Shown: piece after piece, positions 30,080 through 40,901 of the stretch
Layout of the letters: the number at the start of each line of letters is the position of its first letter
Position numbering within the stretch: the stretch's first letter is position 1
DNA from: Sphingomonas palmae
GTDB taxonomy: Bacteria > Pseudomonadota > Alphaproteobacteria > Sphingomonadales > Sphingomonadaceae
Length of the DNA: 64,000 nt
NCBI RefSeq assembly: GCF_900109565.1
Contig: NZ_FNZZ01000004.1
Coordinates: 372,001-436,000, forward strand
Direction: 5' to 3'
Position numbers and translations under genes: made by a program
Notes under the pieces: model-generated
What the model was told of the DNA's origin: nothing
Databases searched by the model: none
What the model saw: only the letters and a program-made list of their open reading frames with translations

Positions 30080-30254
30080 CGGCCAACAGGATGGTTCGAC
30101 TGCGCTCGCGAGACCAGGGTCACGAGCGGCACTGCCAAATTCGAGCCGCCTGGGTGACAACGGCAGGATAATGGAAGGGAGCAACGCACAGGTGAGATAA
30201 GCGATAGCGCGGCTAAACGCTTACGAACAATCCGATCGAATTGCAGCCCGGTGC

Positions 30255-30458
30255 TCAGAGCGTTGGGGTTAGGAAACGTCGCTGCCACACACGCCATGAT
30301 GCGTGAGATGCGGCGCCGAGCAGCAAGGCGAGCACGACATACCAATCGGGACGATATTCGGCATCTCGGATCAGCGTGAGCACGCCGATTGTCGCCAAAC
30401 CGGCCAAGACCGGCCATGCCAGAATCCTCACGAACTGCTTTGTCCACTGTATCGCCAT
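30255..30458 (-). CDS. Small two-span membrane protein, unknown
   Basis: 67 residues from ATG 30458, with GCGGGG six bases before. Two hydrophobic stretches (about 11-28 and 37-50) are separated by RDAEYRPDW, and the C-terminus is basic. No family recognised; it could be spurious. It lies in the lower-GC stretch upstream of the PhyH-like gene. Bases 30459-30690 hold no gene that I can support. Confidence 0.4.
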   Translation of the reverse strand: MAIQWTKQFVRILAWPVLAGLATIGVLTLIRDAEYRPDWYVVLALLLGAASHASWRVWQRRFLTPTL

Positions 30459-30694
30459 GTGAAACCCCGCTTCGGCTTTCATCAACATGACGACCGACCT
30501 CTCGTCATGCCGGACCTCCGTCGAACGTAGGTCGCTTGATGCGAGGAGGCGAGAGGCAAGATGTCGAACGCGTTGTGCGCGATAGCACTTCGTCGAGTTG
30601 GCCCGCCGCGGGAGCAAGTCCCGCGTTGTCGGTCGCCGCTGTGGCGGCGCCGGCCGGGCGGATGGATGCCGCCGACGCTTTGCGCGGCGGCACC

Positions 30695-30714
30695 GGCGGG
30701 GGCGTGGCCCCGCC
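30695..30714 (-). terminator. Terminator-like hairpin after etfA
   Basis: GGCGGGG (30695-30701) pairs with CCCCGCC (30708-30714), ten bases beyond the etfA stop. A second GC-rich inverted repeat (GCCGCC/GGCGGC) lies just beyond. There is no T-run. Confidence 0.45.
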
Positions 30715-30723
30715 TTCCTTCCT

Positions 30724-31653
30724 TTACAGCTTTTCGGTCAATTCCGGCACGACCTTGAACAGGTCGCCGACCAGGCCGATGTCCGCGACCTGGAAAATCG
30801 GCGCGTCCTCGTCCTTGTTGATCGCGATGATCGTCTTGGAATCCTTCATGCCGGCGAGGTGCTGGATTGCGCCCGATATGCCGACCGCGACGTACACCTC
30901 CGGCGCGACGATCTTGCCCGTCTGCCCGACCTGATAGTCGTTGGGCACGTAGCCCGCATCGACCGCCGCGCGGCTCGCGCCGACGCCCGCGTGCAGCTTG
31001 TCGGCGAGCGGCTCGATCAGTTCTTGGAACTTCTCACCCGAGCCGAGCGCGCGTCCGCCCGAGACGATGATCTTCGCGCTGGTCAGCTCGGGCCGCTCCG
31101 ACTTGGCGAGCTCCTGGCTGCCGAAGGTCGACAGCCCCTTGTCTCCCGTCGAGGCGACCGCCTCGATCGTGCCCGAACCACCTTCGGTCGCGGCCTTCTC
31201 GAACGCGGTGCCGCGCACGGTGATGACCTTCTTCGCGTCCTTGCTCTGCACGGTCGCGATCGCGTTGCCGGCATAGATCGGGCGCGTGAACGTGTCCTCG
31301 CCCTCGACCGACAGAATGTCGCTGATCTGCATCACGTCGAGCAGTGCGGCGACGCGCGGCGCGATCGCCTTGCCCGAGGACGTCGCCGGCACGACGAACG
31401 CGTCGTGGTGGCCCATCAGCTCGACGACCAGCGGCGCGACGTTCTCGGCGAGCGCGTGCGCGTAGGCGGTGTCATCGGCGACGTGGACCTTGCCGACGCC
31501 GGCAATCTTCGCTGCCGCCTGTGCGGCACCGTCAACGCCCTGTCCGGCGACGAGGAGGTGGACCTCGCCCAGCTTCGACGCCGCGGTCACCGCCGACAGC
31601 GTCGCATCCTTCACGGTCGAACCATCGTGTTCGACCCACACCAGAGTCTTCAT
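30724..31653 (-). CDS. etfA: Electron transfer flavoprotein alpha subunit
   Basis: 309 residues. It carries FAD and passes electrons from acyl-CoA dehydrogenases to ETF:quinone reductase. The C-terminal FAD domain has [49 protein letters not shown] and [20 protein letters not shown]. It is 17 bases downstream of etfB, in the usual order. Confidence 0.97.
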   Translation of the reverse strand: MKTLVWVEHDGSTVKDATLSAVTAASKLGEVHLLVAGQGVDGAAQAAAKIAGVGKVHVADDTAYAHALAENVAPLVVELMGHHDAFVVPATSSGKAIAPRVAALLDVMQISDILSVEGEDTFTRPIYAGNAIATVQSKDAKKVITVRGTAFEKAATEGGSGTIEAVASTGDKGLSTFGSQELAKSERPELTSAKIIVSGGRALGSGEKFQELIEPLADKLHAGVGASRAAVDAGYVPNDYQVGQTGKIVAPEVYVAVGISGAIQHLAGMKDSKTIIAINKDEDAPIFQVADIGLVGDLFKVVPELTEKL

Positions 31654-31670
31654 GTTCGGGTCCTTTCGGA

Positions 31671-32420
31671 TTAGTTCGCGATGCCCATCGACTTGAGCTT
31701 GCCGACCAGTTCGTCGACGTCGGCGACCTTGATGCCGGCCTGGCGCTTGGCGGGCTCGACCACCTTCAGCGTGGAAAGCCGCGGGGCGACATCGACGCCG
31801 TAATCGGCCGGCGTCTTCTGCGCCATCGGCTTCGATTTCGCCTTCATGATGTTGGGCAGCGACGCGTAGCGCGGCTCGTTCAACCGCAAGTCGGTGGTGA
31901 CGATCGCGGGCAGTTTGTAGGTGTCGGTCTCGAGACCGCCGTCGACCTCGCGCGTGACGGTCGCGCTGTCGGCCGACAGCTCGACCTTCGACGCCGCGGT
32001 CGCCTGGCCCCAGCCGAGCAGGCCGGCGAGCATCTGGCCCGTCTGGTTGTTGTCGTCGTCGATCGCCTGCTTGCCCAGGATCACCAGACCCGGCTGCTCT
32101 TCCTCGACGATCTTGGCCAGCAGCTTGGCGACGCCCAGCGGCTCGACCTTGCCCTCGGCCACGACCAGCACCGCGCGGTCCGCTCCCATCGCGAGCGCGG
32201 TCCGCAGCGTTTCCTGCGCCTTCTGCTCGCCGATCGACACCGCGACGATCTCGGTAACGACACCCTTTTCCTTCAGGCGGATCGCTTCCTCGACCGCGAT
32301 CTCGTCGAAGGGGTTCATGCTCATCTTGACGTTGGCGAGGTCGACCCCCGACCCGTCCGCCTTCACGCGGGGCTTCACGTTATAGTCAAGCACGCGCTTG
32401 ACCGGGACGATTACCTTCAT
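31671..32420 (-). CDS. etfB: Electron transfer flavoprotein beta subunit
   Basis: 249 residues. It is the partner of EtfA, binding [21 protein letters not shown] and the signature [20 protein letters not shown] are typical, as is the closing [18 protein letters not shown] tail. It is the first gene of the etfBA operon. The 197 bases upstream hold the sucC terminator. Confidence 0.97.
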   Translation of the reverse strand: MKVIVPVKRVLDYNVKPRVKADGSGVDLANVKMSMNPFDEIAVEEAIRLKEKGVVTEIVAVSIGEQKAQETLRTALAMGADRAVLVVAEGKVEPLGVAKLLAKIVEEEQPGLVILGKQAIDDDNNQTGQMLAGLLGWGQATAASKVELSADSATVTREVDGGLETDTYKLPAIVTTDLRLNEPRYASLPNIMKAKSKPMAQKTPADYGVDVAPRLSTLKVVEPAKRQAGIKVADVDELVGKLKSMGIAN

Positions 32421-32551
32421 CGACGGATCCTCTTTCTATCCTTTGCGCGCCTTCATCGGTGCGACAATTGGCGGTTTGCGGTCGTTTTCGCAAGTGCGGT
32501 ATGGTTGCTGTGCTGCGATCCGGCTGTGCCGTAGCGGCATCTCGTAATCAC

Positions 32552-32588
32552 CAACGAAGAAGGGGCCGGACGTTTCCGCCCGACCCCT
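32552..32588 (-). terminator. Rho-independent terminator of sucC
   Basis: On the minus strand AGGGGTCGGGCG pairs with CGTCCGGCCCCT around a GAAA loop (12 bp with two G-U pairs that only form in minus-strand RNA), followed by TCTTCGTTGG. Confidence 0.85.
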
Positions 32589-32617
32589 CGTTCGATCGCA
32601 TCAAAGGCGTGAGATGG

Positions 32618-33817
<1,200 letters not shown>

Positions 33818-34012
33818 GGGGACGCCTCTCCGGATGGTGGCGGGTTGGAACGCTTTACGATGCTCCTAAGCACAGCGGGCGCGCAGAATCCACCCCGCAG
33901 CCGCGTTTACTGTCCCCTGATGCAATTGCGAACCAGTCGCATATGGGAGATTGTTCGCCTTCCACGCTGAACCGGGTTGCCAATCTGTTCGCCGATGCGC
34001 ACGTGACCGGGT

Positions 34013-36718
34013 GTGAGCGCGCTGCACTATCCCGCCCTGCACGCCAGCCACTCGGGTATCTGGGTGGCGCAAGACGGCGTCACGCGCGAGGTGTCGCGCG
34101 GTGAGGCGATCCGGCTCGCCGCCGATACGCCCGTGATCCTGCTGAACGCCCCGCTCGTCGGGCAGCGGCTCGGTTATCCCGACTTGTCGGGACTCGACCT
34201 GCTCGAACTGTTCGCCTTTCTGCGCCCCGCGCACTTCATGGTGCCGACGCCGAAAGGCCTCGCTGCCGCGACCGGGCTCGACGTGCCCGCCGACGACGCG
34301 CAGGTCGCATCCTTCCTGCTCGCTGCGGCCGAGCGTCTGCTCAGCGTTCCAGCGGGCGACTGGCCCGAGCGCGAGGGCGCGTGGACCGCGCTCCAGTCGC
34401 TCACCCGGTTGCGCTGGGCCTGGGCGCCGCCGCTCGCGACCCGTATCGCCAAGCCGTCATCGCAGGAGCGCTGGCTGTTCACCCGCCTGCCCGAGTGGAG
34501 CGAGGCACCGCCCAGGCCCGCGCCGCGCACGGTGACGATGCCCGAGGGCGCGGTCCTCGATCGGCTGGACGAGCTGACCGGCGATGGCGCCGAGCCGCGC
34601 GCCGGCCAGCAACGCTTCGCCGCCGCCGCCAACGCCGCCTTCATGCCGCGCAGCATCCGTGACGCGCCCAATCTGATGCTGGCGGAGGCCGGCACCGGGA
34701 TCGGCAAGACGCTCGGCTATCTCGCGCCCGCGAGCCTATGGGCCGAGGCAGCGGGCGGCGCGGTGTGGATTTCCACCTATACCAAGGCATTGCAGCGTCA
34801 GCTGAGCGCGGAGACCCGCCGCGTCTATCCCGACGAGGCAATTCGGCGCGAGCGTGTAGTAACGCGCAAGGGGCGCGAGAATTACCTCTGCCTGCTCAAC
34901 CTGGAGGATGCGCTGCAGGGCGGGTTCGCGGGGCGTGCCGCGGTGCTGGCGCAACTGGTCGCGCGCTGGGCGGCCTACAGCGCCGACGGCGACATGGTCG
35001 GCGGCGACCTGCCCGGCTGGTTGCCGACCTTGTTCCGGCGCAACGGCTCGACCGCGCTGACCGACCGGCGCGGCGAGTGCGTCTACGCGGGCTGTCCGCA
35101 CTATCGCAAATGCTTCATCGAGCGCGCCGCACGCGCCTCCGCCGAGGCCGATCTGGTGATCGCCAACCACGCGCTCGTGATGGTCAACGCGGCGCGCGGC
35201 CGCGAGGCGACGACGCGCCCGACCCGCTACGTCTTCGACGAGGGGCATCACCTGTTCGACGCCGCCGACATGATGTTCTCCACCGCGCTGACGGGGCAGG
35301 AAGCGATCGAGCTGCGCCGCTGGATCGTCGGACCCGAGGGCGCCAGCCGCGGACGGCGCCGTGGGTTGGCCGCGCGCCTGTCCGACGTGGCGAGCTACGA
35401 CGAGGCGGGCGGCACGGCGATTGCGGATGCGGTGCGCGCGGCCGGTGCGCTCGCCGCCGACGGGTGGCTGCAGCGGCTGGCCGACAACCAGCCGTTCGGC
35501 GCGCTGGAGGCGCTGTTCGCGGCGGTGCGCGGCATGACCTTCGCGCGCGCGAGCGGTGCGGGCGACGCGGGCTACGGCCTGGAGACCGAGCTTGCCGAAC
35601 CGACGCCCGAGCTAGTCGAGGTGGCGGCGAGCGCGGCCGAGGCACTGGAAGCGCTCCACCGACCGCTGGTGGTGCTCGGCCGCCGGTTGGAGGCGGTGCT
35701 GACCGACGCGCCCGACTGGCTCGATGCGCCGGCACGCGCACGCGTCGAAGGTGCGATCGCCTCGCTCGCCTGGCGGGTGGAGACGGTATCGGCGTGGCTC
35801 GCGCTGCTGGCGCGCGTCGGTGGTCCTGCAGTGCCGCAATTCGTCGACTGGCTGATCGTCAATCGAATCGAGGGGCGCGAGACCGACATCGGCCTGCTGC
35901 GCCACTGGCTCGACCCAACCAAGCCGTTCGCGGAGATCGTACTGCGGCCCGCGCACGGCGCGCTCGTCACTTCCGCGACGCTGACCGCGGGCGGCGACTG
36001 GTCGACCGCGGAGGCGCGCGTCGGCGCGACGCACCTCCAGCGCCCCGCCGACCGGTTCGAGGTCGCGAGCCCGTTCGACTACGCGTCCCATGCCGAGGTG
36101 CTGATCGTCACCGACGTGAAGCGCGGCGACCTGCCCGCGCTCGCCAACGCGTACGCGCGGCTGATCGAGGCGGCGGGCGGCGGCACGCTGGGGCTGTTCA
36201 CCGCGATCCGCCGGCTTCGCGCGGTTCACGCGCGCGTCGCCGACCGGCTCGCGCGCGAGGGGCTGCCGCTCCACGCGCAGCACGTCGACCCGATCGACAC
36301 CGGCACATTGGTCGACATCTTTCGCGACGATCCGCACGCGAGCTTGCTCGGCACCGATGCGCTGCGCGACGGCGTCGACGTGCCGGGCGACTCGCTTCGG
36401 CTGGTGGTGATGGAGGGCGTGCCCTGGCCCAAGCCGACCGTGCTCCATGCCGCCAGGCGTCTCGAGGGGGGCGGCAGCGCCTATGACGACCGCATCGTGC
36501 GCGCGCGGCTGGCGCAGGCGTTCGGGCGGCTGATCCGGCGGCAGGACGACGCCGGCGCGTTCGTGCTGCTCTCCGCCGCGATGCCGTCGCGGCTGCTCGA
36601 CGCCTTTCCACCCGGCGTGCCGATCCGCCGCCTGACGCTCGACGAGGCCGCGCAGCGCGTCGCCGAGCGGCTATCCACGCGTGGCCAAATCGGGCAAGGA
36701 GCGCACCTGCCCGCTTGA
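34013..36718 (+). CDS. DinG/XPD-family ATP-dependent helicase
   Basis: 901 residues. The Walker A motif AEAGTGIGKTLGYL lies near residues 222-235. A likely 4Fe-4S cluster is formed by a Cys near 292 (NYLCLL) and three in ECVYAGCPHYRKC (about 356, 361, 367). The DEAH-type box is DEGHH (about 409). C-terminal helicase motifs include LLGTDALRDGVDVPGDSL and AQAFGRLIRRQDD. The first ~170 residues are an extra domain of unknown role. It probably unwinds damaged DNA or RNA-DNA hybrids. The GTG at 34013 is the first plausible start. Confidence 0.88.
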   Translation: MSALHYPALHASHSGIWVAQDGVTREVSRGEAIRLAADTPVILLNAPLVGQRLGYPDLSGLDLLELFAFLRPAHFMVPTPKGLAAATGLDVPADDAQVASFLLAAAERLLSVPAGDWPEREGAWTALQSLTRLRWAWAPPLATRIAKPSSQERWLFTRLPEWSEAPPRPAPRTVTMPEGAVLDRLDELTGDGAEPRAGQQRFAAAANAAFMPRSIRDAPNLMLAEAGTGIGKTLGYLAPASLWAEAAGGAVWISTYTKALQRQLSAETRRVYPDEAIRRERVVTRKGRENYLCLLNLEDALQGGFAGRAAVLAQLVARWAAYSADGDMVGGDLPGWLPTLFRRNGSTALTDRRGECVYAGCPHYRKCFIERAARASAEADLVIANHALVMVNAARGREATTRPTRYVFDEGHHLFDAADMMFSTALTGQEAIELRRWIVGPEGASRGRRRGLAARLSDVASYDEAGGTAIADAVRAAGALAADGWLQRLADNQPFGALEALFAAVRGMTFARASGAGDAGYGLETELAEPTPELVEVAASAAEALEALHRPLVVLGRRLEAVLTDAPDWLDAPARARVEGAIASLAWRVETVSAWLALLARVGGPAVPQFVDWLIVNRIEGRETDIGLLRHWLDPTKPFAEIVLRPAHGALVTSATLTAGGDWSTAEARVGATHLQRPADRFEVASPFDYASHAEVLIVTDVKRGDLPALANAYARLIEAAGGGTLGLFTAIRRLRAVHARVADRLAREGLPLHAQHVDPIDTGTLVDIFRDDPHASLLGTDALRDGVDVPGDSLRLVVMEGVPWPKPTVLHAARRLEGGGSAYDDRIVRARLAQAFGRLIRRQDDAGAFVLLSAAMPSRLLDAFPPGVPIRRLTLDEAAQRVAERLSTRGQIGQGAHLPA

Positions 36719-36732
36719 TGGAGGTTGGTCTG

Positions 36733-37272
36733 GTGAAGACGCTGACGCTGCTGCGCCATGCCAAGTCGGGCTGGGACGACGCGGTCGCGCGCGATTTCGA
36801 CCGGCCGCTCAATCCCAAGGGGCGCCGCGCGGCGCAGACGATGGGGCGCGAACTGCGCCGGCTGGGGCTCAGCTTCGATCACGTCGTCGCCTCGCCCGCG
36901 GTGCGCGTCGAGCAGACGATCGACGGCGTCGAGTCGGGTTACGCGCGTGCGCTGTCGCCGGCCTACGACCGCCGCATCTATCTCGCCTCCGCCGGCTCGC
37001 TGCTCGACGTGGTGCGAGAGACAGACGATGAGTACGCGCACCTGCTGCTGATCGGGCATAATCCGGGGCTGGAGGACCTCGTCCTGCTGCTCGCGCCCGA
37101 CGAACCCGGTACGCTCCGTGACGATGTGGAGGAAAAGTATCCGACCGCGACGCTCGCCGAGCTGACCTTCGCGGTCGACTGCTGGGCCGAGGTCAGGGAG
37201 CGTGGCGGCACGCTGACCCGCTTCATCCGCCCGCGCGACCTCGATCCCGACCTAGGGCCGTCCGACGATTGA
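36733..37272 (+). CDS. SixA-like histidine phosphatase
   Basis: 179 residues. TLTLLRHAKSGWDD holds the catalytic RH motif, and LLIGHNPGLEDL the second His. SixA-type enzymes remove phosphate from proteins such as HPt domains. GGAGG (36720-36724) is eight bases before the GTG at 36733, so that start is preferred over ATG 36718. It follows the helicase gene by 14 bases. Confidence 0.87.
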   Translation: MKTLTLLRHAKSGWDDAVARDFDRPLNPKGRRAAQTMGRELRRLGLSFDHVVASPAVRVEQTIDGVESGYARALSPAYDRRIYLASAGSLLDVVRETDDEYAHLLLIGHNPGLEDLVLLLAPDEPGTLRDDVEEKYPTATLAELTFAVDCWAEVRERGGTLTRFIRPRDLDPDLGPSDD

Positions 37273-37275
37273 GCG

Positions 37276-38004
37276 TCAGCGCGGTGCGCTCGTCCCGCAC
37301 GTCACCGGACCACCGGCGGCTGCGCGCACCACGCACTTGGGATTGCCGCTGACGTCGATCCGACCCATCCCGCTGGAGGTGATCTCGGCCGAGTAGCGCG
37401 CCGCCGCGCGCGTCTCGCCCGCGCCGTCCATCGACACGAACAGGTCACCCGCGGACAGGTCGGCGGCGTCGATCGATCCGGGGCCATTGGTCAGCAGCCG
37501 CGCCTTGCCCGCACGTCCGGCGAGGCGGATCGCGCCGCTGCCGATCACGGTCGCGTTGACCTGCTGCGCCGCGACCTCGTCGACCGACAGCGATCCCGTG
37601 CCCGTTACACCCAGGTCGACGCGCTCGGCCGCCATTCGCGTCACCGCCACCTTCGCGCCCGACAGCATCGTCACGCCGCGCAAGGACACGGTCGAGAGCG
37701 TAAACACCGGCGCCGCGTCGCTGCCACGCGCGGCACGGTCGCCGGTCTCGCGATCGAGCCTGAGCGACAGCGTGCCGCCCTCGTTGCTCAACCGCAATCG
37801 CTCGAGCAGGGCGGGATCGGACGCGCTCGCCCTGGCGCGCGGACTGCCGCCGGTCGCGACGCGCACCTCGAACGGTCCGTCGACGCGCACGCGGTCGAAG
37901 CTGCCGATGTTCCACACCCGTTCGGCCGCGAGCGCAGGCGTCGCGGACAGCAGCAGTAGTGGGGCGAGCAGCAGCAACGGGGCGAGCAGGCGGGGCAGGG
38001 TCAT
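37276..38004 (-). CDS. Secreted GIN-domain (DUF2807) protein, copy A
   Basis: 242 residues. Signal peptide TLPRLLAPLLLLAPLLLLSA, then a right-handed beta-helix-like GIN domain with short repeats (GVTGTGSLSV, ATVIGSGAIRL, SMDGAGET). The C-terminus has a Cys pair KCVVRAAAGGPVTCG spaced C-x11-C, shared by the next two genes. The domain is thought to bind or support surface partners, but its function is unknown. The ATG at 38004 opens the signal peptide. Confidence 0.85.
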   Translation of the reverse strand: MTLPRLLAPLLLLAPLLLLSATPALAAERVWNIGSFDRVRVDGPFEVRVATGGSPRARASASDPALLERLRLSNEGGTLSLRLDRETGDRAARGSDAAPVFTLSTVSLRGVTMLSGAKVAVTRMAAERVDLGVTGTGSLSVDEVAAQQVNATVIGSGAIRLAGRAGKARLLTNGPGSIDAADLSAGDLFVSMDGAGETRAAARYSAEITSSGMGRIDVSGNPKCVVRAAAGGPVTCGTSAPR

Positions 38005-38071
38005 GCCGACCAAAGTCGCACTCCACCGCCTCGCCGGCAAGCCGCCCACTCGCTCGCTTGCTCTCGAAGCG

Positions 38072-38794
38072 TCAGCCCCCGCAGCGCACCGTACCCGATC
38101 CGCTCTTGCGCGTGGTGCAGCGTGCCGAGGACCCCAAGTCGATGTCGCCCGACCCGGCCAGCCGCACGTCGGCGGGGCCGCGGACGGTCGCGTTCACGTC
38201 ACCCGACCCCGACACCGACACGGTTGCACGCGCCGCGGTCAGCCCGCGTGCCTGTACGTTGCCCGAACCGGCGATACGGATCGTCAGCGCCTGCGCCTGC
38301 CCCGCCGCGGTCACGTCGCCCGAGCCTGAGATGCCGAACGCGGCCTCGCCCGCGCGCATGTCGGCGACCCCGAGATTGCCCGACCCGCTGATCGCGCCGC
38401 GGAACCGTGGCCCTTCGGCACGCGCGACGCGGAGATTGCCCGAGCCCGCGATCGCCGCTTCCTCGATCCGTGGCATCGAAACGATCACGCGCACGCTGCC
38501 CCGCGTCCAGCTGATCCCGTTGCGGCGTCCGATGCGCAGGCTGTCGCCGTCGCGCTGGATCACCAGCCGGTCGAGCAGCGCCGGATCGCCCTCTGCGCGG
38601 ACCGAGAACGGACCGACCCGCACGTCGACATCGTCGGGCCCGGCAAGCGACACGCGCGTGAAATCGCGCGCGGCGTAGCTGCGGCTCGCACCATTGCCGT
38701 CGGGTGCGATACCGTCCTGGTTTCCGGAAGCGTAGGTGGCCGTCATGCCGCACGCGGCGACCGGGATCAGCAAGGCGAGAGCGAGATAGCGCAT
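38072..38794 (-). CDS. GIN-domain (DUF2807) lipoprotein, copy B
   Basis: 240 residues. MRYLALALLIPVAAC is a lipobox signal, so this copy is lipid-anchored. The GIN domain has repeated G-S-G-N/D turns (IAGSGNLRV, ISGSGNLGV, ISGSGDVTA, IAGSGNVQA, VSGSGDVNA, LAGSGDIDL) at about 20-residue spacing, as expected for rungs of a beta-helix. It ends RCTTRKSGSGTVRCG, again C-x11-C. It lies 67 bases from copy A on the same strand. Confidence 0.88.
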   Translation of the reverse strand: MRYLALALLIPVAACGMTATYASGNQDGIAPDGNGASRSYAARDFTRVSLAGPDDVDVRVGPFSVRAEGDPALLDRLVIQRDGDSLRIGRRNGISWTRGSVRVIVSMPRIEEAAIAGSGNLRVARAEGPRFRGAISGSGNLGVADMRAGEAAFGISGSGDVTAAGQAQALTIRIAGSGNVQARGLTAARATVSVSGSGDVNATVRGPADVRLAGSGDIDLGSSARCTTRKSGSGTVRCGG

Positions 38795-38843
38795 AACTTA
38801 TCCTCCAACTGTGTTGCCACGATAATACACGTTGGAGGCGCGA

Positions 38844-39563
38844 TCAAGCGCCGCAGCGCACCCGCGCGCCGCCCATCTTCGTCACCTTGCAGCGCGCGCG
38901 CGGCCCCAGGTCGACCGCGCCGCTGCCGACGCTCGACACGCGTGCCTCGCCGTCGACGATCGTCACGACATTGCCCGAACCGGCGACCGACACATCGGCC
39001 TGACGCGCGTGAAGGGCGGGCGCATCGAGCGAACCGGAGCCGCCGATCGCCACCTTGAGCATGCGGACGTGCCCACCCGCCGCGACGTTGCCCGCGCCGC
39101 CGATCGAGACCTCGGCCTCGTCGGTGTCGAGTGCGCCGACGCGCAACGTGCCGCGCCCGCCGACCGCCGCGTTGAAGCGCGGGCCCGCCACGCGGTCGAT
39201 GTCGATCGTGCCGGTACCGCCCAGCGCCGCGGAGGAAAGGCTCGGGAGGGTGACGGTGAAGTGCATCTGCCGCTCGAGCGCCGCGTCGCCCTTCGCGAGG
39301 GGATCGCGCCGCGTGATCTTGAGCGCATTGCCCTCGCGCTCGACGCGCATCGTCGCCAGCACGGCGGCGGGACCGTCGGCGTGAACCGACCAGGTCGGGC
39401 CGACGCGCACCTGCATCCGCGCACCGGTGCCGAGCGCGATCGTGGTGAAATCGCGCAGCGCGTAATCGACCGAGAAGCCGCTCGCCGCGGCACCGGCACG
39501 TGTCGTAGGCAGTGCGATCATGCACGCGAGCACGGGCAGGGCGAAAAACGGGAAAGAGCGCAT
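38844..39563 (-). CDS. Secreted GIN-domain (DUF2807) protein, copy C
   Basis: 239 residues. A signal peptide (RSFPFFALPVLACMIALPTT) ends near AGA. GIN repeats include LGGTGTIDI, VGGRGTLRV, IGGAGNVAA, IGGSGSLDA, VAGSGNVVT and GSGAVDLG. The end is RCKVTKMGGARVRCG with the same C-x11-C pair. It is the first of three tandem copies, likely one transcript, with anchoring that differs between copies (B lipidated; A and C free). Confidence 0.87.
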   Translation of the reverse strand: MRSFPFFALPVLACMIALPTTRAGAAASGFSVDYALRDFTTIALGTGARMQVRVGPTWSVHADGPAAVLATMRVEREGNALKITRRDPLAKGDAALERQMHFTVTLPSLSSAALGGTGTIDIDRVAGPRFNAAVGGRGTLRVGALDTDEAEVSIGGAGNVAAGGHVRMLKVAIGGSGSLDAPALHARQADVSVAGSGNVVTIVDGEARVSSVGSGAVDLGPRARCKVTKMGGARVRCGA

Positions 39564-39654
39564 CGCTTGAACCTCCAGCAGAACCTAGAGACAGCGATAC
39601 GCTCTTTCGATTACATATGTAAACAGCTATTGTTTACAACCGTAGTTGTTCAGC

Positions 39655-40188
39655 TCAGGCGGGCTGCTTGTCCTTGTTGTAGATCGCCGCAGCCTTGCGC
39701 AGGATGTCGAGGATCTTCTCCTGCGCCGCCGGCTCATCGATCTGCTCCATTGCGGCGAGCTCGCGCGCCAGGCGGCTGCACGCGCCTTCGAAGATCTGCC
39801 GCTCGGAATAGCTCTGCTCGGGCTGGTCGTCGGCGCGGAACAGGTCGCGCACCACTTCGGCGATCGAGGCGAGGTCGCCCGAGTTGATCTTCGCCTCATA
39901 TTCCTGCGCACGGCGCGACCACATCGTGCGCTTGACCTTGGGCTTGCCCTTCAGCGTTTCCATCGCCTCGCGCATCGTCTTGTCCGACGACAGCTTGCGC
40001 ATGCCGACGCTCTCGGCCTTGTTGGTGGGCACGCGCAGCGTCATGCGCTCCTTCTCGAAGCGCAGCACGTAGAGCTCGAGCGCGATGCCCGCGATCTCCG
40101 ATTTCTGCAGCTCGATCACGCGACCCACGCCGTGCTTTGGGTAAACGACGTAATCGCCGACATCGAAGTGCAGAGCCTTGGCAGCCAT
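39655..40188 (-). CDS. carD: CarD-family transcription regulator
   Basis: 177 residues. The RNA polymerase-interacting N-terminal domain is LHFDVGDYVVYPKHGVGRVI; a helical DNA-binding half follows, with KRTMWSRRAQEYEAKINSGD. CarD stabilises open promoter complexes, especially at rRNA promoters. GGAAAG lies seven bases before the ATG at 40188. The leader region 40189-40483 holds no gene but several hairpins. Confidence 0.95.
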   Translation of the reverse strand: MAAKALHFDVGDYVVYPKHGVGRVIELQKSEIAGIALELYVLRFEKERMTLRVPTNKAESVGMRKLSSDKTMREAMETLKGKPKVKRTMWSRRAQEYEAKINSGDLASIAEVVRDLFRADDQPEQSYSERQIFEGACSRLARELAAMEQIDEPAAQEKILDILRKAAAIYNKDKQPA

Positions 40189-40368
40189 CGCGGATCTTTC
40201 CAATTCTATGCCCGCTTATCTGGTCATCACGCCTCGATCCATCGGTGCCGGGGCACCCAGATCGACGAGGCGGACTGCGGGGTAGGTTGATCGTTTCGGC
40301 GGACGCGACAGGATTGCGCCCGACCCGGCAGTATATAGCACGATTATTTGTTTGTTTCCAGCCTGCTT

Positions 40369-40387
40369 ACGTCAGCGCTGCTGACGT
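40369..40387. repeat. Palindrome upstream of carD
   Basis: ACGTCAGC (40369-40376) and GCTGACGT (40380-40387) with a 3-base spacer. A second dyad CGACCGC/GCGGTCG follows at 40395-40415. Either could end fdxA transcription or bind a regulator of carD, about 180 bases away. Confidence 0.35.
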
Positions 40388-40464
40388 GCGTCGACGACCG
40401 CCAACGCTGCGGTCGCGGGTGCAGTCAGGAGATCGGATGCGGCGTGCTTACGCGTCCGCCACTG

Positions 40465-40482
40465 CCCGGCCGGCAGGCCGGG
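40465..40482 (-). terminator. Hairpin at the end of fdxA
   Basis: CCCGGCC (40465-40471) pairs with GGCCGGG (40476-40482) around a 4-base loop, one base beyond the fdxA stop. It has no T-run. Confidence 0.4.
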
Positions 40483-40483
40483 A

Positions 40484-40825
40484 TCAGTCGCCCTTCCCCG
40501 GCTCGGCCGAGAAATATTTGTCGTACTTGCCGTCCTCGCCCTTGTGCTCGTCGGCGTCGGGCGGGGTCTGGTCGAGCTTGCGCGTGACGTTGGGCCACTG
40601 CGCGGAGAAGGTGGTGTTGAGCTCCAGCCACTGCTCCAGTCCGTTCTCGGTATCGGGCAGGATCGCCTCTGCCGGACACTCGGGCTCGCACACGCCACAG
40701 TCGATGCACTCGCTGGGGTTGATGACGAGCATGTTCTCGCCCTCGTAGAAACAGTCAACCGGGCAGACCTCGACGCAGTCCATGTACTTGCAGCGGATGC
40801 AGGCGTCGGTGACGACGTAGGTCAT
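40484..40825 (-). CDS. fdxA: Seven-iron ferredoxin FdxA
   Basis: 113 residues. [19 protein letters not shown] and [15 protein letters not shown] carry the Cys of a [3Fe-4S] and a [4Fe-4S] cluster. The acidic C-terminal extension (about 60-113) is typical of the FdxA type in proteobacteria. It is a low-potential electron carrier; partners are unknown. It lies between carD and the S4-domain gene. Confidence 0.96.
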   Translation of the reverse strand: MTYVVTDACIRCKYMDCVEVCPVDCFYEGENMLVINPSECIDCGVCEPECPAEAILPDTENGLEQWLELNTTFSAQWPNVTRKLDQTPPDADEHKGEDGKYDKYFSAEPGKGD

Positions 40826-40901
40826 GTGAACGTTCCTCGGTAACTCGGTCGTGTGCGTGGTCGCAATTTTGCGCCGCTGCTATGCGCGACGCGGGGAAGC
40901 G

